Shown: positions 16,957 to 26,220 of the stretch, one piece after another | Layout of the letters: every line of letters begins with the position of its first letter | How positions within the stretch are numbered: the stretch's first letter is position 1 | Assembly: GCA_011392765.1 (NCBI GenBank) | Contig: WYCW01000001.1 | Coordinates: 1-64,000, forward strand | Length of the DNA stretch: 64,000 nt | DNA from: Candidatus Thiosymbion ectosymbiont of Catanema sp. Cochon2018 | GTDB lineage: Bacteria > Pseudomonadota > Gammaproteobacteria > Chromatiales > Chromatiaceae | Direction of reading: 5' to 3' | Program-made: the position numbers and the translations under genes | Notes under the pieces: generated by a model | Seen by the model: only the letters and a program-made list of their open reading frames with translations | What the model was told of the DNA's origin: nothing | Databases searched by the model: none

Positions 16957-18841
16957 TTCCAATGCCGCTCAAACAGATGACCTTCGTAATGTAATGGCTA
17001 ACTGCCTTGATCTGGACAATCCGAAAAGCTTTTTCCTATTTGCTGGTGCGGGTTCCGGTAAAACACGAGCCCTTGTCGATGCGATGGAGATGTTTCGCGG
17101 AAGATATGGGCAGGAGTTTCGTCTTGCTGACCGCATGGTTGCTGTCATTACGTACACCAATGCTGCATGTGACGAGATTAAACACCGAATTGATTACGAT
17201 TCTATTTTTGCCGTATCTACGATTCACAGCTTTGCATGGGAATTGATTCGTCCATATCACGAAGATATCCGTAAGTGGCTTAGGCAAAATTTGGAAATGA
17301 AAATCGATGATCTCCAAAAAAAACAGCAAAAAGGTAGAGTTGGCACAAAGGCCGCTGGTGAACGCACCGTGCAGATCGAGTTGGAGCAAAAAAGACTGGA
17401 TCGCTTAGATACGATCAAATATTTTACCTACAATCCGAATGGTGAAAACATCGGTAAAAACTCGCTGAACCATACTGAAGTTATAGGTATTGCCGCGGAT
17501 TTCCTGAATAATAAACCGCTTATGCAAAAAATCCTGATTCGTAAGTATCCGGTTTTGCTTATAGATGAAAGCCAGGATACTCAAAAAGATTTGATCGATG
17601 CCTTTTTTGCAGTTCAAAGTAAACATTCGGGAGAATTTTGCCTTGCTCTATTCGGGGATACAATGCAGCGAATCTATTCGGATGGAAAAACCGGATTGAA
17701 AGAAGCTGTCCCTGCCGCGTGGGAAAAACCTGCGATAACTATCAACCATAGGTGCCCGAAACGTATCGTAAGCCTCATTAACTCGATAAGATCGAGCGCA
17801 GATGAACACATCCAGGTGCCAAGAGAAGATGCACTAGATGGATACGTGCGATTATTTCTTATCCAAGATAATGAAGACATTAACAAAAATGCCATCGAGA
17901 CAGAAGTTTTCGAGAAAATGGCAGAAATCACATCCGATGACCAATGGTCAGGAGAAAGTCGAGAGATAAAAACACTTACACTTGAGCATCATATGGCTGC
18001 AAGGCGAGGGGGATTCAACGATTTCTTCGAACCTCTTTATAGAATCGAAAAATTCAGAACGGGGTTACTTGATGGAACATTGAACGGTATCCCATTTTTT
18101 TCACAGCGAGTACTTCCCTTGGTAAAATCGTTGCAAACTAAAGACAAATTTGCTATCGCACAAACAGTAAAGAAATATTCTCTGTTTGTATCTTCCGACT
18201 CACTGAAAACCAGCGAATCGCCGTTGGAAAAAATTCGCAAAGCAGACGCTGCTGTACAATCTCTGTTTTCCTTGTGGGATGGCGACTCCGACCCACTATT
18301 GATTGAGTCCTTAAAAGCTGTCGCGGATAGTGATTTATTTGCTATACCCGACGTGTTTGCGCCAATCGTGTACCGTGCGGATTCAGAAGAAGAAAAGAAA
18401 GAACCCGACGATTCCACTAAGACATTCGACAGTAATCCGGAAATTGATGCTTGGAACGAAGCACTTTCTGCTCCATTTAGCCAGATAGAATCGTATGTGG
18501 AGTATATTTCCGACAGGTCTTCATTCGGCACTCATCAAGGAATAAAGGGTTTACAGTTTCCTCGTGTGATGGTGGTCTTAGATGATAATGAAGCCCGTGG
18601 ATTCATGTTTAGCTATGACAAGCTATTTGGAGCTAAAGTACCTACATCAACTGACGTAAAAAATGAGAAAGAAGGTAAAGAGACATCTATCGATAGAACC
18701 CGTCGATTATTTTATGTCACATGCAGTAGGGCTCAAAGTAGCTTGGCTATCGTAGTGTACACGAAAGAGAAACAGAAGATTATAGACCATTTAAAAAATC
18801 TTAAATGGTTTGATGATAATGAAATTCTTGATATGGGTTAA
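16949..18841 (+). CDS. UvrD/PcrA-like SF1 helicase (GajB-like partner)
   Basis: Superfamily 1A helicase with motif I GAGSGKT (residues 33-39), motif Ia TYTNAACDEIKHRI, motif II LLIDESQDTQKD (Asp206), motif III GDTMQRIY, motif IV NHRCPKRI, the GIKGLQFPRVMVVLDD region and motif VI RRLFYVTCSRAQ. All core motifs are intact. It follows the OLD nuclease gene in an overlapping reading frame, the layout of Gabija-type defense, in which nucleotide depletion activates DNA cleavage. At 630 residues it is longer than typical GajB. The stop codon sits at the exact junction with a decapitated gene on the other strand, marking the edge of the transferred segment. Confidence 0.82.
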   Translation: MPDSNAAQTDDLRNVMANCLDLDNPKSFFLFAGAGSGKTRALVDAMEMFRGRYGQEFRLADRMVAVITYTNAACDEIKHRIDYDSIFAVSTIHSFAWELIRPYHEDIRKWLRQNLEMKIDDLQKKQQKGRVGTKAAGERTVQIELEQKRLDRLDTIKYFTYNPNGENIGKNSLNHTEVIGIAADFLNNKPLMQKILIRKYPVLLIDESQDTQKDLIDAFFAVQSKHSGEFCLALFGDTMQRIYSDGKTGLKEAVPAAWEKPAITINHRCPKRIVSLINSIRSSADEHIQVPREDALDGYVRLFLIQDNEDINKNAIETEVFEKMAEITSDDQWSGESREIKTLTLEHHMAARRGGFNDFFEPLYRIEKFRTGLLDGTLNGIPFFSQRVLPLVKSLQTKDKFAIAQTVKKYSLFVSSDSLKTSESPLEKIRKADAAVQSLFSLWDGDSDPLLIESLKAVADSDLFAIPDVFAPIVYRADSEEEKKEPDDSTKTFDSNPEIDAWNEALSAPFSQIESYVEYISDRSSFGTHQGIKGLQFPRVMVVLDDNEARGFMFSYDKLFGAKVPTSTDVKNEKEGKETSIDRTRRLFYVTCSRAQSSLAIVVYTKEKQKIIDHLKNLKWFDDNEILDMG

Positions 18842-18952
18842 TGTAGCCAGTCCACGTAGGATACCCTGTTCCGCGGCAACCCGGTCGATGAGGGCCCCGA
18901 TCACCTTCTGGTGCGCGAAATCCTCGACGAATGCCGCGATGGTCTTAACCAT
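18842..18952 (-). pseudogene. Truncated partner gene of the AAA ATPase (first 37 codons)
   Basis: On the minus strand an ATG overlaps the last eight bases of the ATPase gene (ATGGTTAA) and opens MVKTIAAFVEDFAHQKVIGA, continuing for 37 GC-rich codons. The frame then runs into the A/T-rich end of the helicase gene, where it stops after 16 unrelated codons. The overlap and the FVED start suggest a TOPRIM-like or DUF4276-like partner of a two-gene ATPase system, but too little remains to name the family. Confidence 0.65.
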
Positions 18953-20243
18953 CGAAGTCCCCCCGCAGCAGACGCTCGGAAACGGGGAGGAACTCCTCGC
19001 CCCGGTCTATCAGGGCTCGGTCGATGTTGTTTTTGCGCCCCAAGGGACCCCAGGTCGAGAAGGGTTCGATACTCGTCCCCGCGTCCGATTTTCGGGTAAC
19101 GAACAGGGATTCGTCCGGCACCAGATCCGGCAGAATGGGGGAGTGAGTCGTGACGATATACTGGGTATTTCCGATACCGGTTCGGGTCTTCAAAAGCTCG
19201 GCAATCAGCTGGATGCGGCGCGGATGAATGCCGTTCTCCGGCTCCTCGAAGCCGACCAGGGACGGCGGCTCCTTGGCGCCGGTCAGGGCCAGCATTCCCA
19301 AGATCCGTAGCGTCCCCTCGGACAACACACGGGCAGGAACGAGTATGCCGATCTCCCGCAGCCGCAGCTCCACCTCGCCCAGATCATTGACGTCGACCTC
19401 GATGCCGTCGATTTGCGGCAGGATGGTTTTTAAGGCCTTTTCCACCGCGGTGAATTGCCGCGGCTCCAGCGCCTTCAAGGTATTGAGGTAGGCCGGCAGC
19501 TCTTCCCCCATCAACCCGATGTGTCGCACCTCCTTGACCGGATTGGCGGCCCGCATGCGTTCCCGCGGCTCGAAATAGAAGAAGAGCCAACGGCTGATTT
19601 CCAGACGGGCCGCGACCAGGTGCGGATAAGAATGCAAATCGTGCGGCAGTGACAGGATGCTGTGATCGCGGTAGCGCTCTAGCCCCACATAGGCGGCCGG
19701 CCCTTCGATGCACAGGTACAGCTGGTTGTCACGGCCAGATAAAAAGGGTTTGCGCTTGCTGTTCAGCGCAGCCAAGTATTCGTCGGCAACCCGCAGGATC
19801 CCCGATCGCGGCAGCATTTCGATCTCGATGCGATAACGGAGGACACGCTCTCGCACCGGAGACTGCTGGTTTTCCTTTCCTTCTTGTCCGCTCTTTGCCG
19901 CGGGGTATCGCTTCAGTTCGCGGACCTGTCGGTTGACCGCATCGACAACCGCATCCGACAGGGTGAAATCCACCTCCACGCTGAAGGACACCACTTCTTT
20001 AGCCAACAACCCCTCCAGTCCGTCCTCGGGAAAAGAAAACGATTCCAGGGGCTTGCCCCGATACGGCGGCTCGAACGCGTCTTTCAGGGTCCGGCACGAG
20101 ACGACCCTGGAAAGAAGCTGCAGGACATCGAGAAAGTTGCTCTTGCCGGCGGCGTTGGGGCCGAACAGCACAGACAGCGGCTGTAATTGCACGTCGATAT
20201 CGCGCAGCGATTTGTAGCCCTGAATCCTGATCCGCTTGAGCAT
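18945..20243 (-). CDS. AAA family ATPase (RecF/SMC-like), probable defense ATPase
   Basis: ABC-type ATPase with Walker A GPNAAGKS (residues 28-35) right after the typical KSLRDIDVQL start, a signature-like SEGTLRILGMLAL, Walker B SLVGFEEPENGIHPRR and H-loop VTTHSPILPDLV. Proteins of this shape (AAA_21/AAA_15) are usually one half of a two-gene anti-phage or abortive-infection system; PARIS, AbiL and AAA-DUF4276 pairs are examples. The partner here is cut off after 37 codons, so the system is probably dead or the ATPase has lost its effector. The ATPase itself appears intact and has the GC content of the chromosome. Confidence 0.75.
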   Translation of the reverse strand: MLKRIRIQGYKSLRDIDVQLQPLSVLFGPNAAGKSNFLDVLQLLSRVVSCRTLKDAFEPPYRGKPLESFSFPEDGLEGLLAKEVVSFSVEVDFTLSDAVVDAVNRQVRELKRYPAAKSGQEGKENQQSPVRERVLRYRIEIEMLPRSGILRVADEYLAALNSKRKPFLSGRDNQLYLCIEGPAAYVGLERYRDHSILSLPHDLHSYPHLVAARLEISRWLFFYFEPRERMRAANPVKEVRHIGLMGEELPAYLNTLKALEPRQFTAVEKALKTILPQIDGIEVDVNDLGEVELRLREIGILVPARVLSEGTLRILGMLALTGAKEPPSLVGFEEPENGIHPRRIQLIAELLKTRTGIGNTQYIVTTHSPILPDLVPDESLFVTRKSDAGTSIEPFSTWGPLGRKNNIDRALIDRGEEFLPVSERLLRGDFDG

Positions 20244-20310
20244 GGAGATTGCCTCAACGAATTTCTTTTATCCGCCACAGTCTCAGCGCGTGGGAACGAG
20301 AAAAAACGCC

Positions 20311-20535
20311 TTAGTTTTCAGTAGCGGCGGCTTTGTGAAGTAGCTCCAAGCCACGTTCTTCCTGACCGGCTCCGCGCTCGGTACGCAAGCGGAAACCCGT
20401 CTCCGCGTTGGCCTCGGCGAGCAGAACGCCGGACATCTCATCGAACAGCCGGGCCACACTAGTGCCCCGAGCTTGAGCGACCAGCTCCAGGCGGCGCAGC
20501 TTTTCATCCGGGAGGTTCAATATCAGTGCTGTCAC
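20311..20535 (-). CDS. Putative antitoxin of PIN-domain toxin pair
   Basis: 74-residue protein opening TALILNLPDEKLRRLELVAQ, which fits the short strand and helices of ribbon-helix-helix antitoxins, then an ARLFDEM helix and a polar tail. The start overlaps the stop of the PIN gene by four bases, so the toxin gene comes first in the operon, the reverse of the classic order. Family assignment rests mainly on this context. Confidence 0.6.
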   Translation of the reverse strand: MTALILNLPDEKLRRLELVAQARGTSVARLFDEMSGVLLAEANAETGFRLRTERGAGQEERGLELLHKAAATEN

Positions 20536-20954
20536 GAACGTATCTCTCGCAGAAAGTCTTCCGGCGTCAGTAGGTTAAGTATAGGGAAATGCAACTCCAT
20601 CCGCGACAGATCACGCAGATTCCGGGTCACGATGGCTTGGGCCCTGCCGGCTACGGCCAGCTCAACCAGGTGATTGTCACCCTCATCCGGGACGTTTGGC
20701 CGCCATGCATAGTAGATTCGCGTCCAGATGCAACGCGACAGGAAGATATCGAGCAGCTCACTGCGTTCGCCCTTATCCAATCGGCTCCGATTGAACAACT
20801 CGTCACGGCTCAAAACATCTTCATACTCGGCCAGCAGGGAAGCACCCATAAGCGGTATTGCTTCACCCCTCAGACAGCGGACGATAACCTCGTTAGACGC
20901 ACCGGCTCCAAGGCATGCACCTACGAAGACGTTGGTATCGACGACGATGTTCAT
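20532..20954 (-). CDS. Putative toxin, PIN family (RNase)
   Basis: PIN-domain ribonuclease of the type annotated as putative toxin-antitoxin system toxin component. The first catalytic Asp is in MNIVVDTNVFVGA, the middle acidic residues in LLAEYEDVL and DEGDNHLVELA, and the last in VTRNLRDL. ATG 20954 is chosen because the family begins there; the frame continues upstream for 20 codons but without similarity. The region directly upstream runs into an IS1 remnant (about 21007), so the native promoter of this pair may have been lost. Confidence 0.75.
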   Translation of the reverse strand: MNIVVDTNVFVGACLGAGASNEVIVRCLRGEAIPLMGASLLAEYEDVLSRDELFNRSRLDKGERSELLDIFLSRCIWTRIYYAWRPNVPDEGDNHLVELAVAGRAQAIVTRNLRDLSRMELHFPILNLLTPEDFLREIRS

Positions 20955-21006
20955 CTTGGGATCGGGGCTACTCACCGCGCAGGCAGCCATATCGGCAGCG
21001 GACAGA

Positions 21007-21336
21007 GAAGTCATTGCTTATGCCTGCGGTGATCGCGGTGAAGAAACGTGCCGACTACGCTGGGAGCGTATCCCACCCGCCTATAAAAAGGCCACTGTTT
21101 TCACCGACTATTGGAAAGCGTATCCAGCCGTTATTCCCAATGAGCAACATCATCCTGTCGGTAAAGAAACGGGTGAGACGGCTCATGTCGAGCGTTGGAA
21201 TAATACCTTGCGGCAGCAGTTAGCCCGCTTCGTACGTAAAACATTATCTTTTTCTAAATGCCTCCACATGCATGAGGTTTGTTTGAAACTCTTCCTGCAT
21301 CGCTATAATACCGAGTTATTACCATCTGTTGGCTAA
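21007..21336 (+). pseudogene. IS1-family transposase, C-terminal fragment
   Basis: The reading EVIAYACGDRGEETCRLRW, followed by ATVFTDYWKAYPAVIP, HVERWNNTLRQQLARFVRKT and SFSKCLHMHEVCLKLF, is the catalytic C-terminal part of an IS1 transposase. It includes the second Asp (TDYW) and the Glu (VERWNN) of the DDE triad. The N-terminal half and left inverted repeat are gone; the fragment starts abruptly at the PIN toxin's upstream edge. It cannot move by itself. Confidence 0.85.
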
Positions 21337-21373
21337 GATTCCACTTACATATTAGCCACTACCCCGGCTGGAT

Positions 21374-21530
21374 GTTGGGCACACCGCTGCCGTGGACCAC
21401 ACGGACGGCATGAGGGTAGCCCAATGGACAACATGGACGGTATGGACTGCATGGACCGGGGGGCATACAGCAACCCCTGGTCCATGTGGTCCACTTGGTC
21501 CATGTCGTCCACGGCAGCTGCCGCCGTCCC
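21374..21530 (+). repeat. Nonamer-palindrome family B, copy 1
   Basis: 157 bp: gttgggcacaccgctgccg, then nonamers of the type atggacNNN (aatggacaac atggacggt atggactgc atggaccgg), a centre ggggcatacagcaacccc, then the complementary nonamers (tggtccatg tggtccact tggtccatg tcgtccacg) and cagctgccgccgtcc. The block folds back on itself. Confidence 0.8.
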
Positions 21531-21649
21531 TGGTGGCTTTGCCAGGGCAACCAAATGATAATCCCTGCTGAAACAAAATGTTGGCGTGGGAGCGAGCCGA
21601 GTAGGTTGGGCAAAGCCCGCCAGGGACGGTGGGCGTGCCCAACACCGGT

Positions 21650-21806
21650 GTTGGGCACACCGCTGCCGTGGACCATACCGACGACATGAGGATAACCCAA
21701 TGGACAACATGGACGGTATGGACTGCATGGACCGGGGGGCATACAGCAACCCCTGGTCCATGCGGTCCACTTGGTCTATGTAGTCCACGGCAGCTGCCGC
21801 CGTCCC
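21650..21806 (+). repeat. Nonamer-palindrome family B, copy 2
   Basis: Second 157-bp copy in direct orientation, differing from copy 1 at about ten positions. A 119-bp spacer separates them. Its right end is about 80 bp before the mutS start. A third copy, inverted, follows the cytochrome oxidase subunit III gene. Confidence 0.8.
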
Positions 21807-21885
21807 CACGGGCTACTCGCGGCGATCCGGGCTACAATTTCCGGCCTGTCGTCCGCAATCACCCATTGCCCGAAGCCCGGCTCAG

Positions 21886-24510
21886 ATGAGCAAAGAACCG
21901 ACCGCCGCCAAACACACTCCCGTCATGGAGCAGTATCTCCGCATCAAAGCGGACTACCCGCAGCTGCTGCTCTTTTACCGCATGGGGGATTTTTACGAGC
22001 TTTTTTTCGAGGACGCGGAGCGCGCCGCCCACCTGCTGGACATCACCCTGACCAAGCGCGGCCAGTCCGCCGGTCGGCCTATCCCCATGGCCGGGGTTCC
22101 CTATCACGCAGTGGAGACCTATCTGGCCAAGCTGGTACGCCAGGGGGAATCGGTGGCAATCTGCGAGCAGATCGGGGATCCGGCCAAGTCCAAGGGTCCG
22201 GTGAAGCGAGAGGTCGTCCGCATCGTCACCCCAGGTACCCTGACCGATGAGGCCCTGCTCCAGGAGCGCCGAGACAATCTGCTGGCGGCTGTCTGCGCCG
22301 GTGAGGACAGTGAAAAAAACAGTGGAAAAAGTGGAAAAAACGGCTATGGCCTGGCCTGGATGGAGCTCTCCAGCGGTAGTTTTGCGGTGCTGCAGGTGCC
22401 GACGCAGGAGGCCCTGCACAGCGAGCTGGAGAGATTGCGGCCCTCCGAGACCTTGTTCGCGGAGGACAATCTCCTGCCCGATGCGCTGGACCTGGACGGC
22501 GGCATTACCTACCGCCCGGCCTGGCATTTCGATCCGGACAGCGCCCGGCGCTTACTCTGCGACCTGTTCGGCACGCGGGACCTGACGGGCTTCGGGTGTG
22601 CCGAACTGCCGCTGGCGGTGGGTGCCGCCGGCTGCCTGCTGCAGTATGTCCAAGACACCCAGAGAAGCAGCCTGCCCCACATCCGCGGCCTCAGCACCGA
22701 GCAACGCGACGATGCCCTGATCCTGGACGCCGCCACCCGCCGTAATCTGGAGATTACCACCAGCCTGAGCGGTCGTCCCGAGCACACCCTGGCGGGGATC
22801 ATGGACCACACCAGTACGGTCATGGGCAGCCGTCTGCTGCGGCGCTGGCTCGGTCGCCCCCTGCGCGATCAGGGTACTATCCGCCGCCGCCATGCCGCCG
22901 TCGAGGAGCTGTACGGAGGAGGTGATGCCTTCACCCCGGTGCAAGAGGAACTGGCCGGGATCGGCGACCTGGAGCGCATCCTGGCCCGCGTGGCCCTAGG
23001 CTCGGCCCGGCCCCGGGACCTGACGGTATTGCGCGACTCCCTGGCGTGTCTACCCGCCCTGCAGGGTGCCCTGCAACCCCTGCAGGCCCCCCTGGTGCGG
23101 GAGCTGTCCGAGGCGATCGGGGTCTTTCCCGAGGTGGTGGACCTGTTGCAACGAGCCATCATCGACAACCCGCCCGTGTTGATCCGCGACGGGGGCGTGC
23201 TGGCATCCGGTTACGACCGGGAGCTCGACGAGCTGCGCGACCTGTCGACCAATGCCGACCGGTTCCTCCTGGACCTCGAAGCAAAGGAGCGCGAACGCAC
23301 GGGTATCGCCAATCTCAAGGTAAGCTACAACCGGGTCCACGGCTATTACATCGAAGTCAGTCGCAGCCAGTCCGAACGGGTCCCGGAAGAATACGTGCGG
23401 CGCCAGACCCTGAAGGGTGCCGAACGCTATATCACCCCGGAGCTCAAGCGGTTCGAGGATCAGGTGTTGAGCGCCCGGGAGCGCGCACTGGCCAGGGAGA
23501 AGGCGCTCTACGAGGAGCTGCTGCAACGGCTGACGCACTGGCTGGCGGAGCTCCAGGCCACCGCCGCCGGCGTCGCCACTCTGGATGTGCTCTGCAACCT
23601 GGCGGAACGCGCCGCCGGCCTGGACTGGGTGCAGCCGGAGCTGACCGAAGAACCACTCATCGAGATCGCCGACGGCCGCCATCCGGTCATCGAGCAGGTG
23701 ATCGACTCCCCCTTCGTAGGCAACGGGGTGCAGCTGGGGGAGGATCGGCGCATGTTGGTGATCACCGGACCCAATATGGGGGGCAAATCCACCTTCATGC
23801 GGCAGACGGCCCTGATCGTACTCATGGCCTATTGCGGTAGCTTCGTGCCCGCCCGTTCCGCGCGGCTGGGGCCGGTGGACCGCATCTTTTCGCGCATCGG
23901 CGCCGCGGACGACCTGGCCGGCGGGCGTTCGACCTTCATGGTCGAGATGGAGGAGACGGCCAACATCCTCCACCACGCGAGCGAACATAGCCTGGTGTTG
24001 ATGGACGAGATCGGGCGCGGTACCAGTACCTTCGACGGCCTTTCACTGGCCTGGGCCTGCGGCGTCGAGCTGGCGACGCAGAACCGCGCCTTCACCCTGT
24101 TCGCCACCCATTACTTCGAGCTCACTACCCTCTCCGAGGAGTACCCCGGCATCGCCAATGTGCACCTGAGCGCCGTGGAGCACGGGGATTCCATCGTTTT
24201 TATGCATACGGTCCGCGAGGGCCCGGCCAGCCAGAGCTACGGGCTTCAGGTGGCAAGACTCGCCGGGGTGCCCGTCGCGGTCATCGAACGCGCTCGCGTG
24301 CGCCTGCGGGAGCTCGAAGACGACGCCCAACGCCATCGGGAACGGGAGGCCACTCAGTTTTCTCTGTTTCCGCCGGAGCCCCTGTTTCCGCCGGAGTCCC
24401 CGGAGCCCCCGAACCCGGCCTTGGATGCCTTGCGGGAGTTGGATCCGAACGAGCTCTCGCCGCGGCAGGCCTTGGAGGCGATTTATCGGTTGAAAAAGCT
24501 GGCGGAATAG
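21886..24510 (+). CDS. mutS: DNA mismatch repair protein MutS
   Basis: Mismatch-recognition ATPase. The mismatch-wedging Phe-x-Glu is F36-Y-E38 in [15 protein letters not shown]. The connector, core and clamp domains follow. Walker [16 protein letters not shown] begins near residue 628, Walker B is [16 protein letters not shown], and the helix-turn-helix end reads [28 protein letters not shown]. Length (874) is normal. Downstream, a second diverged copy of this 3' end and a separate 40-bp shard of its central region are found, so the locus has been rearranged around the intact gene. Confidence 0.96.
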   Translation: MSKEPTAAKHTPVMEQYLRIKADYPQLLLFYRMGDFYELFFEDAERAAHLLDITLTKRGQSAGRPIPMAGVPYHAVETYLAKLVRQGESVAICEQIGDPAKSKGPVKREVVRIVTPGTLTDEALLQERRDNLLAAVCAGEDSEKNSGKSGKNGYGLAWMELSSGSFAVLQVPTQEALHSELERLRPSETLFAEDNLLPDALDLDGGITYRPAWHFDPDSARRLLCDLFGTRDLTGFGCAELPLAVGAAGCLLQYVQDTQRSSLPHIRGLSTEQRDDALILDAATRRNLEITTSLSGRPEHTLAGIMDHTSTVMGSRLLRRWLGRPLRDQGTIRRRHAAVEELYGGGDAFTPVQEELAGIGDLERILARVALGSARPRDLTVLRDSLACLPALQGALQPLQAPLVRELSEAIGVFPEVVDLLQRAIIDNPPVLIRDGGVLASGYDRELDELRDLSTNADRFLLDLEAKERERTGIANLKVSYNRVHGYYIEVSRSQSERVPEEYVRRQTLKGAERYITPELKRFEDQVLSARERALAREKALYEELLQRLTHWLAELQATAAGVATLDVLCNLAERAAGLDWVQPELTEEPLIEIADGRHPVIEQVIDSPFVGNGVQLGEDRRMLVITGPNMGGKSTFMRQTALIVLMAYCGSFVPARSARLGPVDRIFSRIGAADDLAGGRSTFMVEMEETANILHHASEHSLVLMDEIGRGTSTFDGLSLAWACGVELATQNRAFTLFATHYFELTTLSEEYPGIANVHLSAVEHGDSIVFMHTVREGPASQSYGLQVARLAGVPVAVIERARVRLRELEDDAQRHREREATQFSLFPPEPLFPPESPEPPNPALDALRELDPNELSPRQALEAIYRLKKLAE

Positions 24511-24726
24511 TCAGCTTATTCCGCTTGCAAGCAAGAAAACTTCCTGCTACAAAACGATCATCGTGTGCCTATATTCAGATTTTTCCCCTAGATCCTGATC
24601 TCGAAAACGAAAAACAAAGGATCATGTCCGAGTCGAGCCGAAATCCGAAGGGGATCTGAACGGTTACACAGTCATATCTTTCCAGCGCTCACTTCTAAGC
24701 CTGCTCATACCATGAGGATGAATCTG

Positions 24727-25176
24727 ATGACCAAACCGACATTTGCCATAATATCTCACCAAGTCAGAGCCACTGCAGCTTGGGTGTTGTGTATAGCTCT
24801 GCTTTCTTCATGTGCGATTCCCACTCGTGATCCGGCCTTTGAGAAGCATGCATTTGCCGTAAGCAAGTCTCTTAACTCCTTTTTCGTCACCAACAAGTAT
24901 AAGCAGAAAAAGATACCCTATTCTGCTGTTGTCAAAGACTACAACGACATCGAGGCGTCTTTGGATACAATGGTGTTAATGGCAAGGTTAGCTAATGAAA
25001 AAACTGCGACAAAGGCAGAAGAGATACGCGAGCGTTTCCGCGGTGCTAGAATACTCCATCAAGAAAAAGGCTTTTTGACACCATCTATGCTTGAGACTAA
25101 GCATAAAGCCTATGAGGGCCTTTTTCACTCCTTAATCTCAGCGGAAAGGGCAAAGCCAGAGGATACCGACAGCTGA
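24727..25176 (+). CDS. Hypothetical lipoprotein
   Basis: A 149-residue protein with a lipoprotein signal: hydrophobic AAWVLCIALLSS followed by Cys29 as the lipidation site. The mature part is helical and charged (two Lys/Glu-rich helices with LDTMVLMARLANE and EEIRERFRGARI). No family is recognised. A second ATG 15 bp upstream is in frame; the one chosen has gaggat at a suitable distance. The gene lies between mutS and the duplicated mutS tail and is A/T-richer than both, so it probably arrived with that insertion. The 216 bp before it (24511-24726) show nothing recognisable. Confidence 0.6.
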   Translation: MTKPTFAIISHQVRATAAWVLCIALLSSCAIPTRDPAFEKHAFAVSKSLNSFFVTNKYKQKKIPYSAVVKDYNDIEASLDTMVLMARLANEKTATKAEEIRERFRGARILHQEKGFLTPSMLETKHKAYEGLFHSLISAERAKPEDTDS

Positions 25177-25389
25177 TTCGACAATCAGCACAGTCGGCGA
25201 AAGGGGGGAGTAAGTCTCAATGTCGCTAAGTCGAGTCATCATTCTGCCAAAGATTGAGCTCTGAGTCCGACAATCTCGGTCAAATCGGTACCATTGCCGT
25301 AACTTCGTGGCATTGACCCAAATCTTGCTGTAATTGCTGTTTTCGGCCTACCTAAGCAATATCAGCCATAAGCAAAAGAGGAAAAACCG

Positions 25390-25722
25390 ATGACTGATTC
25401 CAATAAACTCGTGTTCGATATCATTAATGTGATCGTGCCGAATGTCATTGAAGGCAGTCGCACGTTAGAGAAATACCGACGCATACACGCCAAAATCCTC
25501 GCGGATGTCGTGTCAGATATTGTGCAGAAAAGCAAAAAGGGAGAGATCACCGAAGCAGAGACGCGTGATTTGCTTCGCGATGTTGAAACGATGATATCCG
25601 TCAACATCCTTGCAGAAGAGGTGATAAAAGATTCATCAAAAGCCAAGATCGTCAACGGCATACTAAAGGTGCTGCAAGGTGCAGTTAACGCCGCCACAGG
25701 CCTTTCGATCAAGATTTTTTAG
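25390..25722 (+). CDS. Hypothetical small helical protein
   Basis: 110 residues, predicted almost entirely helical, beginning MTDSNKLVFDIINVIVPNVI and ending in a weakly hydrophobic helix (VNAATGLSIKIF). No signal peptide. A good ribosome site (aaagagg) precedes the ATG. No family recognised. It shares the insert between the two mutS tails with the lipoprotein gene and is followed by a hairpin that could terminate transcription. Confidence 0.6.
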   Translation: MTDSNKLVFDIINVIVPNVIEGSRTLEKYRRIHAKILADVVSDIVQKSKKGEITEAETRDLLRDVETMISVNILAEEVIKDSSKAKIVNGILKVLQGAVNAATGLSIKIF

Positions 25723-25740
25723 CTCGTACTCGTAGTGAGG

Positions 25741-25773
25741 AACGAACCCCAATTACCGGTGTTGGGGTTTGTT
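25741..25773 (+). terminator. Possible terminator hairpin after the 110-residue protein gene
   Basis: aacgaacccca and tggggtttgtt pair over 11 bp (one G-T pair) around a GC-containing loop and are followed by ctttatt. A short T-tract makes intrinsic termination plausible. The element also marks the left edge of the duplicated mutS tail. Confidence 0.5.
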
Positions 25774-25787
25774 CTTTATTCCAACCT

Positions 25788-26179
25788 ACGCGCTCACTTC
25801 CCTGTCCGAAGAGTATCCCGGCATCGCCAATGTGCATCTAGACGCTGTGGAGCACGGAGACTCCGTTGTCTTCATGCATGCGGTCCGCGAGGGTCCGGTC
25901 AATCAGAGCTACGGGCTCCAGGTGGCGCGGCTCGCCGGGGTGCCTGCCGCGGTCATTGACCGCGCCCGCCTGCGTGAACTCGAGGACGACGCCCAACGCC
26001 ACCGGGAACGGGAAGCCGATCAGCTATCCCTGTTTCCGCTGGAATCCCCATCCGAATCCCTGCCTCCAACCTCGACTTCGACTCCGGTCCTGGATGCCCT
26101 GCGGGAGCTGGACCCGGACAGACTCTCGCCGCAGGAGGCCCTGGAAGCGATTTATCGATTGAAGGCACTGGCGGAATAG
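25788..26179 (+). pseudogene. Duplicated mutS 3' tail (MutS C-terminal fragment)
   Basis: Reads [58 protein letters not shown] and, at the end, ALRELDPDRLSPQEALEAIY. It is clearly the last 130 residues of a MutS but about a quarter of positions differ from the intact mutS 1.3 kb upstream. One codon is missing in the RAR-LREL region and the Pro-rich linker is different. It lacks the ATPase. The divergence suggests the tail of another lineage's mutS and not a recent local duplication. Confidence 0.9.
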
Positions 26180-26220
26180 AGGCTTGAATTTTTCAAGTGC
26201 CCTTGAGTACCGTCGTCCCC

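Noticed and set aside
18945-20243. Naming the AAA ATPase AriA of PARIS
   Set aside because: The effector gene is reduced to 37 codons, too few to show a DUF4435/TOPRIM partner, so a specific system name is not justified.
21374-21806. The direct repeats before mutS considered as a CRISPR array
   Set aside because: Only two copies, 157 bp long and internally palindromic, with one 119-bp spacer; no cas genes in the window.
21345-21809. Open frames over the nonamer repeats that give GPSGPHGP- or TWTVWTAW-type proteins
   Set aside because: Periodic peptides caused by the 9-bp repeat, open on several frames and both strands; no start signal.
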